From Campylobacterota bacterium (GTDB lineage Bacteria; Campylobacterota; Campylobacteria; Campylobacterales; Sulfurovaceae): a stretch of DNA of 9,119 bases. Numbering within the stretch: position 1 is the stretch's first letter; the number at the start of each line of letters is the position of its first letter. Location of the stretch: NCBI GenBank assembly GCA_011330645.1, contig DRQB01000022.1, positions 1-9,119 of the forward strand, written 5' to 3'. The notes under the pieces were generated by a model that saw nothing but the letters and a program-made list of their open reading frames with translations, was not told the DNA's origin and searched no databases. Below are positions 1-5,689 of the stretch, one piece after another. Position numbers and translations under genes: made by a program.

Positions 1-204
1 CACTGAAAATACCGAATAATGTACAGATATTTCAGGATTGTCATCTGCATCCAAGTAAATTTGTTTGAGTTGTGGAAACTCCTTGTCAAAAACCTCTTTA
101 AACTTAGGTCTGAGTGCATGGCAGACATTACAGTTTTCTCCTGAGAAATAGAGCAATACTCCTACTTCTTCTCTTATAGTTTGTTGTAGTTGTTCTAGAG
201 TCAT
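1..204 (-). CDS. Thioredoxin-fold protein, N-terminal part (cut by window edge)
   Basis: Reading leftward from an ATG at 202-204, the frame stays open for 68 codons to the window edge, so the C-terminal part is missing. The protein begins MTLEQLQQTI, and beta-strand GVLLYFSG leads into a CxxC active site, C25-N-V-C28 (GENCNVCHALRPK). This is followed by a helix and the strand LKQIYLDADDNPEIS. That order is the beta-alpha-beta start of a thioredoxin fold, probably a cytoplasmic thiol-disulfide oxidoreductase, since no signal peptide is present. The CNVC pair differs from the CGPC of housekeeping thioredoxin, so its redox potential and partners cannot be assumed. The cis-proline that would confirm the family lies outside the window. 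A purine-rich GAGAG sits upstream of the ATG as a modest ribosome site. The stop of the 109-residue gene lies 31 bases upstream on the same strand, so the two are probably cotranscribed. Confidence 0.82.
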   Translation of the reverse strand, partial: MTLEQLQQTIREEVGVLLYFSGENCNVCHALRPKFKEVFDKEFPQLKQIYLDADDNPEISVHYSVFSV

Positions 205-235
205 TTTTCTCTCAAATATTGGTTTATCAACAGAA

Positions 236-565
236 TTATAACGCAATAAACAACGAACAACGACTAAAGGTCTCTTTGCCAAACATATCCATCAGTCTTT
301 CATGATCGAGTTTGACATAACGGTGGACTTTTTTGTAGAGATATCGCATGTCATCTTTATGTTCAATGGCATATAAATCTTTTTCTAGGCTTTCAAGATC
401 TAAAATATTCTGTCGGCAACGGTTTCTTTGGATGCGATTGAGTGAGAGTGCTGCTTTTTCATGAAGCAGTCTGCGTTTAATATGGTGCAAACGGTTAAAA
501 AAATGTTTAAGTTCACTCTCAAGTTCTGTAGATGGGCACATCTCAATAGAAGTTAAATAATGCAT
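236..565 (-). CDS. Small helical protein of unknown function, 109 aa
   Basis: I do not recognise this family. The frame is supported by an excellent ribosome site (AAGGAGGC at 569-576, five bases from the ATG) and by a perfect TATAAT at 593-598 at the right distance. Residues about 12-95 are almost free of Gly and Pro and rich in Lys, Arg, Glu, Leu and His, so the protein should be largely alpha-helical, possibly a helical hairpin or short coiled coil. There is no signal peptide or membrane segment, so it is likely cytoplasmic. It carries three cysteines (C10, C50 and C103 or so), none in a CxxC pair. It lies between selO and the thioredoxin-fold gene on the same strand, with only 31 bases before the latter, suggesting cotranscription with it. 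The basic helical character would also suit nucleic-acid or partner-protein binding, but nothing specific supports that. Confidence 0.75.
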   Translation of the reverse strand: MHYLTSIEMCPSTELESELKHFFNRLHHIKRRLLHEKAALSLNRIQRNRCRQNILDLESLEKDLYAIEHKDDMRYLYKKVHRYVKLDHERLMDMFGKETFSRCSLFIAL

Positions 566-568
566 AAA

Positions 569-576
569 GCCTCCTT
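569..576 (-). promoter_or_regulatory. Strong Shine-Dalgarno site of the 109-aa gene
   Basis: On the minus strand this reads AAGGAGGC, five bases before the ATG at 563-565. It is the strongest ribosome site in the window and is the main reason to accept this short, unrecognised frame as a real gene. The site is flanked on each side by a copy of CTTTATG, and CCTTTATGAAGG could form a short 4-bp stem that overlaps the site. Confidence 0.75.
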
Positions 577-592
577 CATAAAGGTTTTTTTC

Positions 593-598
593 ATTATA
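593..598 (-). promoter_or_regulatory. Probable -10 box of the 109-aa/thioredoxin unit
   Basis: The minus strand reads TATAAT, a perfect sigma-70 -10 hexamer in an AT-rich spacer between selO and the 109-aa gene. It would start a transcript near 586, about 20 bases before the ATG. No good -35 box is visible at 16-18 bases upstream (TTTTGT at best), which is common for Campylobacterota promoters. It implies that the small gene and the thioredoxin gene can be transcribed separately from selO. Confidence 0.5.
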
Positions 599-624
599 AA
601 ACTTCTAAACTTAAAACAAAATCT

Positions 625-2064
625 TTATGAGGAACAACTCAACTTCTCGTTTTTAAACACATCAGGTGTCACGCCTGCCCATCGTTCAAACTCTGGGTGT
701 TCAGAGTAAGGGTCTTGTGCGATGGTGAACAAATCGTCTACCAGTTTAAAGTCACTCTCTTGCGCTGCATCTATCGCCTCTTGAAGCATATAGTTTTTAA
801 GTACATACTTTGGGTTAGTCTTTAGCATAGAAGCCTGTCTTTCCTTTGTACTCCACGCATCTTCTTGGAGTCTTTCGTCATAGCTGTCTAGCCAGTCATT
901 CATCGGCTTGTGGTAGAGTCCGAGTTTGAGTAAGGCTGTTCTGTCTCCGTCATAATGGCTCAGTGTTCTAAAGAATACCGTGTAGTCCACAGTGAGTCCC
1001 TGCAACATACCTAGCAGATGTTTAAACAAATCAAGGTCTTTTTCCTGCGTGACATTTTTTAGTCCTAGCTTTTCTCCCATAAGATAGAGGTATCTTTGGG
1101 TGTAGAGTCTTGGGTAGTGATCTAAAACTTTTTCTAACTTTTCAGAATTCACCAATGGGGAAAGTGCCACCATAAGGGCTTGTAAGTTCCAATGTCCTAT
1201 GTTGGGTTGGTTACCAAAGCTGTAGCGTCCACCTTGGTCGGTGTGGTTACAGATATTTTCAAAATCATAGTCATCTAAAAATGCGTAAGGACCATAGTCT
1301 ATGGTGAGTCCATGTATGGACATATTGTCTGTGTTCATCACGCCATGCTGAAAGCCTACTGCTTGCCATTCTGCCATGAGTCTAGCTGTCTTACCTACCA
1401 CTTCTGTAAAAAAGAGCAAGTATTTGTTTGCCTCGTCCATCAAGTGTGGGTAGCTCTCTGCGATGGCATAGTCTGCCAAAGCTTCCAACTCTGCATAACG
1501 CTTCTTATGTGCAAAATACTCAAATGTACCAAAACGCACCCAGCTAGGACTCACACGAAGCACGATGGCACCTGTCTCCCATGTCTCTCTATAGACTTTA
1601 TGATGTGAACCTATGAGTGCCAAAGCTCTGGTAGTCTCTATGCCAAGTCCATGCATGGCTTCAGACATCAGGTACTCACGTATGGAGGAGCGTAACACTG
1701 CACGTCCGTCACCAGAACGTGAATACTTTGTCTCTCCTGCTCCTTTGAGTTGCATATGTAAGCCATTGACCGTTCCTATATTAATGGCTCTACCATCTCC
1801 AAGTCTAGGTACAAAATGCCCAAACTGATGCCCCGCATAACACATAGCAAACGTATCTGAACCTTCTGCTGTAAACTCACCATTAATGAGCTTTACAAAA
1901 TCTTCTGTTTGGAGTTCTTCTTCATCAATATCAAGTAATTTGGCTACATCTTTGTTAGCATGTATGAGGTGAGGTTTGACAAGTGGACTAGGCGTTACTC
2001 TGTCATGACACTCTGCTGGTAGGTCTAAGTAAGGATTGCTAAGTTTTAATTCGTTTAGTTTCAT
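625..2064 (-). CDS. selO: Protein adenylyltransferase SelO (YdiU/UPF0061), Cys form
   Basis: SelO is a pseudokinase-fold enzyme that binds ATP in a flipped pose and transfers AMP to Ser, Thr or Tyr of target proteins; E. coli targets reported include glutaredoxin GrxA and SucA. YdiU has also been reported to UMPylate with manganese. The length, 479 aa, matches the E. coli protein (478). The N-terminal half has GHQFGHFVPRLGDGRA (78-93) and QLKGAGETKYSRSGDGRA (105-122). From memory, Pseudomonas SelO uses K113, E136, R176, D252, N253 and D262; here K107, E130, R170, D246, N247 and D256 match at a constant offset of six, so all catalytic residues are present. The C-terminus is C477-S-S, with TGT where animal SelO has selenocysteine. 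C272, the known disulfide partner of the C-terminal cysteine in E. coli, is also kept. No clear Shine-Dalgarno precedes the ATG at 2062-2064. yebC is divergent, 65 bases away. Confidence 0.97.
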   Translation of the reverse strand: MKLNELKLSNPYLDLPAECHDRVTPSPLVKPHLIHANKDVAKLLDIDEEELQTEDFVKLINGEFTAEGSDTFAMCYAGHQFGHFVPRLGDGRAINIGTVNGLHMQLKGAGETKYSRSGDGRAVLRSSIREYLMSEAMHGLGIETTRALALIGSHHKVYRETWETGAIVLRVSPSWVRFGTFEYFAHKKRYAELEALADYAIAESYPHLMDEANKYLLFFTEVVGKTARLMAEWQAVGFQHGVMNTDNMSIHGLTIDYGPYAFLDDYDFENICNHTDQGGRYSFGNQPNIGHWNLQALMVALSPLVNSEKLEKVLDHYPRLYTQRYLYLMGEKLGLKNVTQEKDLDLFKHLLGMLQGLTVDYTVFFRTLSHYDGDRTALLKLGLYHKPMNDWLDSYDERLQEDAWSTKERQASMLKTNPKYVLKNYMLQEAIDAAQESDFKLVDDLFTIAQDPYSEHPEFERWAGVTPDVFKNEKLSCSS

Positions 2065-2129
2065 AGATGCATAGTAGCTTAAAGTGACTTAGGAGTATAA
2101 TATCGCAATATTTTAATGAAGGATTTTTT
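2065..2129. promoter_or_regulatory. Divergent selO/yebC promoter region
   Basis: This 65-base gap separates two divergent start codons. For yebC there is a perfect TATAAT at 2096-2101 on the plus strand and a GAAGGA ribosome site about six bases before the ATG at 2130. No convincing -35 box is visible at 16-18 bases upstream. For selO, TTGCGA on the minus strand is a weak -35-like match, but no -10 fits it well, so I cannot place that promoter. No palindromic operator stands out. Confidence 0.5.
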
Positions 2130-2867
2130 ATGGGTAGAGCCTTTGAGTACCGTAAAGCAGCAAAAATGAAAAGATGGGGAGCGATGTCACGTATCTTCCC
2201 TAAACTAGGTAAAATCATCACTATGGCAGCTAAAGAAGGGGGAATGGACCCAGATATGAACCCTAAGCTTCGTACTGCCATCCTCAATGCCAAAGCACAA
2301 AACATGCCTAAAGACAACATCGATGCAGCCATCAAAAGAGCTGCTGCGAAAGACTTGGCTGATATTAAAGAACTTACCTATGATGTCAAAGCAAGTCATG
2401 GCGTACAGATGATAATAGAATGTGCCACAGACAATAACACCAGAACCGTTGCCAATGTCAAAGCTATTTTAGCAAGAAATGGTGGAGAGATGCTCACTTC
2501 TGGTTCACTCAACTTTATGTTTACACGTAAATGTGTCTTTGTTTTTGATAAAACTGACGAAATGGACTTAGAAGAACTTGAGCTTGAACTGATTGATTAT
2601 GGGCTAGAAGAGATAGAAGAAGATGTAGAGCCACATGAAGATGGTGAAGACATTAACATTGTCAGAGTATTTGGTGAATTTACTTCATTTGGAGAACTTT
2701 CTAAGGCATTAGAAGATATGAACATTGAAGTTAAAAGTGCAAAATTAGAATATATTGCCAATACACCGATTGACTTAAGTGACGAACACATGGAAGAGTT
2801 AGAAACACTCATCGACAAACTTGAAGAAGATGAAGATGTACAAACGGTGTTTACAAATATCAACTAA
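2130..2867 (+). CDS. yebC: YebC/PmpR/TACO1-family translation factor
   Basis: YebC proteins were long annotated as transcription regulators, but recent work and the mitochondrial homologue TACO1 point to a ribosome-associated factor that relieves stalling, notably at proline runs. The protein is 245 aa, normal for the family (E. coli about 246). The N-terminal helical domain runs MGRAFEYRKAAKMKRW to about residue 80 and holds the hallmark NMPKDNIDAAIKRA (58-71). The second domain carries DNNTRTVANVKAILARNGGE (101-120). The acidic domain III covers about 135-210, with a Glu/Asp-rich stretch at 161-174. The MGRAFEYR opening, rather than MAGHSKWANIKHRK, is the Campylobacterota-type variant as I recall it. 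The start is fixed by GAAGGA six bases upstream. The last eight bases overlap the end of acnA on the other strand. It is probably monocistronic. Confidence 0.97.
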   Translation: MGRAFEYRKAAKMKRWGAMSRIFPKLGKIITMAAKEGGMDPDMNPKLRTAILNAKAQNMPKDNIDAAIKRAAAKDLADIKELTYDVKASHGVQMIIECATDNNTRTVANVKAILARNGGEMLTSGSLNFMFTRKCVFVFDKTDEMDLEELELELIDYGLEEIEEDVEPHEDGEDINIVRVFGEFTSFGELSKALEDMNIEVKSAKLEYIANTPIDLSDEHMEELETLIDKLEEDEDVQTVFTNIN

Positions 2868-5607
2868 GTTTTTCTCTTAGTACGTAAGGCAGTATTCCTC
2901 CATTTAGATAGTATTTTAAATCTACAGGGGTATCTAGCCTTACATGCACCTCAAAGTGTTGTGTACTCTTATCCTCTTTTTGGACAGTAATAGTGAGCAC
3001 ACCACCTGCCTTTACCGCATCTAGCCCCTCTATGCTAAAACGCTCTGAACCATCAAGTCCCAAACTCTCTGCCGATACACCCTCTTTAAATTCCAAAGGC
3101 AAAACACCCATACCCACAAGATTGTTTCTATGGATACGTTCATAGGAGGTAGCTATAACTGCTTTTACTCCTAAAAGCTGTGTCCCTTTGGCTGCCCAGT
3201 CACGAGAAGAGCCCATACCATAGTCATCACCTGCGAGTACCACTAGAGGGATATGTTCTGACCTGTAATGCATGGCTGCATCATACACAAACATCTCTTT
3301 TTTTTCTGGAAAATGCACTGTGTACCCACCTTCTTTAGGTGAGACTAGCTTATTTTTGATGCGTTCATTGGCAAAGGTTCCTCGCATCATGACTTCGTGA
3401 TTTCCCCGTCTTGAACCATAGGAGTTAAAAGCATTTTGTGGCACATTATGTGCCAAAAGGTACTGTCCAGCAGGATAAGATGCTGGTATCTTTCCAGCAG
3501 GAGAGATATGGTCAGTGGTTACAGAATCACCTAAGAGAAGCAGTGCTTTTGCATCATCTATATCAGCAATAGTAGAGGCATCTTTTTTAAAATCCTCAAA
3601 ATAAGGAGGCAGACGTAAATAGGTAGAGTCTTTATCCCAGTGAAAGATAGTATCATCAGGGACTTCCAACATTTTCCAACGTACTTCACCTTCTAAAATA
3701 TCTGCATATTTCTCTTCAAACATTTGTGGTTTGAGTACCGAAGCGATGATACTGTCTATCTCCTCTTGTGAAGGCCATATGTCTTTGAGGTACACCGCTT
3801 TACCATCATTCCCTATGCCTAATGCTTCTTCTTCAAAGTCTATCCACATTTTACCTGCCAGGGCATACGCAACGACCAAAGGTGGAGAGGCGAGAAAATT
3901 GGTTTTGATTTGTGGATGTATACGTGCTTCAAAGTTTCTGTTTCCAGAGAGTACCGCTGAGACGATGAGTTCTTTTTCCAGTATGGCTTTTTGTATCTCA
4001 TCATCTAAAGGTCCACTATTACCTATACAGGTTGTACAACCGTACCCTACTATCTGAAAGCCCAAGGTCTCCAAATGAGGAAGCAAGTCTGCTTCTTTGA
4101 GATAGGCTTCTACAACCTTTGAACCAGGAGCTAAGGATGTTTTCACATAGGCAGGTACTTCCAGTCCCTTTTGTACAGCATTTCTAGCCATGAGTCCAGC
4201 GCCTATCATCACAGAAGGGTTAGAAGTGTTTGTACAAGACGTAATCGCTGCAATGACCACAGAACCGTCACAGAGTTCTACATCTTTTTTGTTCAGTTTT
4301 ATTGTTTCACATACTTGCCCGGGGATAATTCTACAGGTGTCAATGGTTTTTTCATCCGATACTGCCATCTCATCTTCAAGCACATTGATACTATGGGTAT
4401 CTATCTCTCTGCCATAATCACAGGTGAGCATATTGAGAAACTCATTTTTCACATCTTTGAGTGCTATCCTGTCTTGTGGTCGTGATGGTCCTGCGATGGA
4501 CGGCTCAATGGTATGTAGGTTGAGTTCTATTACTTTTGTGTAGTCTGCTTGGGTACTTGCATCATAAAAAAGACCTTGCCTTTTCAAATAGACTTCTGCC
4601 ACATCAGCTTCTTTATCTCTGTTGGTAAGTCTCATATAGCGTAATGTCTCTTCATCTACAGGGAAGAAGCCCATGGTAGCACCATACTCTGGAGACATAT
4701 TGGCAATGGTTGCTCTATCGGGAAGAGAGAGTGCCTGCATTCCCTCACCAAAAAACTCTACAAATTTCTCTACCACCTCTTCTTCTCTAAGCATCTGTGT
4801 TACACGCAACACCATATCTGTTGCTGTTGCCCCTACGGGGAGTTTCCCTGTAAGTCTCACACCTACAACTTCAGGGATTTTCATACTGTAAGGCTCACCC
4901 AATGCCACAGCCTCAGCTTCTATTCCTCCGACTCCCCATCCCATTACACCTAAGCCGTTAATCATCGTCGTATGTGAGTCCGTACCTATGAGTGTGTCAG
5001 GAGAGAGTATCCTTTCTCCCTCTTTTTCTTTCTGTGCTACTACAGTTGCAATGTATTCCAGATTGACCTGATGGACGATACCTGCTCCAGGAGGAAATAC
5101 ACGAATGTTATCAAAGGCTTTTTGAGACCACTTTAAGAGTGCATAACGCTCCTGATTACGTCCATACTCCATACGAAGGTTTTCGCTGAGTGCATCAGAA
5201 GTACCAAAGTAGTCTACCTGCACAGAGTGATCTACAATTAAATCAATAGGTACCACAGGATTAATATCTGCAGGATTACCTCCATGTTCCAGCATCGCAT
5301 CTCTTAATGCGGCAAAATCTACAATACAAGGTACACCCGTAAAATCCTGCATCACCACACGAGAGGGATAAAATGCTATCTCCTCAGCCTTTGTTTGTAT
5401 CTTTTGCCATTTTGCAAGTTTTTCTATATCACTTAAGGTCACTACTTCACCCTCATAATGGGCAAGTAAGTTTTCTAAAAGTATACGTATCGTGTAAGGC
5501 AGTTTGGAAAGTGTAATGCCAAAGTGTGAGGCAATGTCATCAAGAGAGAAATAGGTATAGGTATGAGACCCTATCTGTAAAGTTTTTTGAAATTGGTGCT
5601 TAGTCAT
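2860..5607 (-). CDS. acnA: Aconitate hydratase, AcnA/IRP1 type
   Basis: Aconitase interconverts citrate and isocitrate through cis-aconitate, using a [4Fe-4S] cluster, in the oxidative or reductive TCA cycle; it is cytoplasmic. At 915 aa it fits AcnA (E. coli 891). Visible family motifs in order are MQDFTGVP (86-93), IDHSV-like IVDHSV (124-129), GTDSHTT (208-214), cluster ligand C458 in ITSCTNTSNPS, ligands C524 and C527 in YGCTTCIGNSGP, GSRRGNHEVMMRG (731-743) and the active-site serine loop GMGSSRDWAAKG (797-808) of the swivelling C-terminal domain. The domain order is that of AcnA, not AcnB, which carries its swivel domain at the N-terminus. An AcnD role (2-methylcitrate route) is not favoured because no prp genes are nearby, but a full search would be needed to exclude it. 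AAGGAG precedes the ATG by seven bases. The gene ends convergently on yebC. Confidence 0.96.
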   Translation of the reverse strand: MTKHQFQKTLQIGSHTYTYFSLDDIASHFGITLSKLPYTIRILLENLLAHYEGEVVTLSDIEKLAKWQKIQTKAEEIAFYPSRVVMQDFTGVPCIVDFAALRDAMLEHGGNPADINPVVPIDLIVDHSVQVDYFGTSDALSENLRMEYGRNQERYALLKWSQKAFDNIRVFPPGAGIVHQVNLEYIATVVAQKEKEGERILSPDTLIGTDSHTTMINGLGVMGWGVGGIEAEAVALGEPYSMKIPEVVGVRLTGKLPVGATATDMVLRVTQMLREEEVVEKFVEFFGEGMQALSLPDRATIANMSPEYGATMGFFPVDEETLRYMRLTNRDKEADVAEVYLKRQGLFYDASTQADYTKVIELNLHTIEPSIAGPSRPQDRIALKDVKNEFLNMLTCDYGREIDTHSINVLEDEMAVSDEKTIDTCRIIPGQVCETIKLNKKDVELCDGSVVIAAITSCTNTSNPSVMIGAGLMARNAVQKGLEVPAYVKTSLAPGSKVVEAYLKEADLLPHLETLGFQIVGYGCTTCIGNSGPLDDEIQKAILEKELIVSAVLSGNRNFEARIHPQIKTNFLASPPLVVAYALAGKMWIDFEEEALGIGNDGKAVYLKDIWPSQEEIDSIIASVLKPQMFEEKYADILEGEVRWKMLEVPDDTIFHWDKDSTYLRLPPYFEDFKKDASTIADIDDAKALLLLGDSVTTDHISPAGKIPASYPAGQYLLAHNVPQNAFNSYGSRRGNHEVMMRGTFANERIKNKLVSPKEGGYTVHFPEKKEMFVYDAAMHYRSEHIPLVVLAGDDYGMGSSRDWAAKGTQLLGVKAVIATSYERIHRNNLVGMGVLPLEFKEGVSAESLGLDGSERFSIEGLDAVKAGGVLTITVQKEDKSTQHFEVHVRLDTPVDLKYYLNGGILPYVLREKLS
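2863..2881. terminator. Weak hairpin at the yebC/acnA convergent ends
   Basis: ACTAAG (2863-2868) and CTTAGT (2876-2881) are perfect inverted arms around a seven-base loop, TTTTTCT. The hairpin sits on the yebC stop codon and inside the last codons of acnA. Six AT-rich pairs and no T tract after the stem on either strand make it a poor intrinsic terminator. It may simply be the only structure available where the genes overlap. Confidence 0.25.
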
Positions 5608-5689
5608 CTTAAACTCCTTTACGAGTCAATAATGACTAAGATACCTTAATTCTGTGTAATATATGTAGAATCACCTGTCAGGGATAAAA
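5608..5689 (-). promoter_or_regulatory. acnA leader and probable promoter with small inverted repeats
   Basis: This is the 82-base gap between the ABC-F stop and the acnA ATG. Reading on the minus strand, TATATT (5658-5663) is the best -10 candidate, without a good -35 box at normal spacing. A CTGACA (5676-5681) is a 5/6 -35 match, but it is only 12 bases from that -10. It lies inside the perfect palindrome CCTGTCAGG (5674-5682). Between the likely start and the AAGGAG ribosome site lies a second dyad, AGTCA-ATAA-TGACT (5624-5637), well placed for an operator or leader hairpin. No intrinsic terminator for the ABC-F gene is clear, so some read-through into acnA is possible. Confidence 0.35.

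Noticed and set aside
1312..1828. Plus-strand open frames of 98 and 71 residues opposite selO
   Set aside because: They are antisense to a fully conserved SelO, have odd Cys/His- or Ser/Pro-rich composition and lack good ribosome sites, so they are shadows.
2039..2863. Minus-strand open frames opposite yebC, including a very Ser-rich 88-residue one
   Set aside because: The serine runs are the complement of the Glu/Asp codons of YebC, and no ribosome sites support them.
3731..4891. Several plus-strand open frames within acnA
   Set aside because: They are antisense to conserved aconitase motifs, including the cluster cysteines, and none has family-like features.
2130..5607. A functional YebC-aconitase link through Pro-Pro motifs in the aconitase
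   Set aside because: The aconitase has a few PP pairs (FPPG, SPPL, LPPY), but so do other proteins in the window, and the genes are convergent, so adjacency gives no support.
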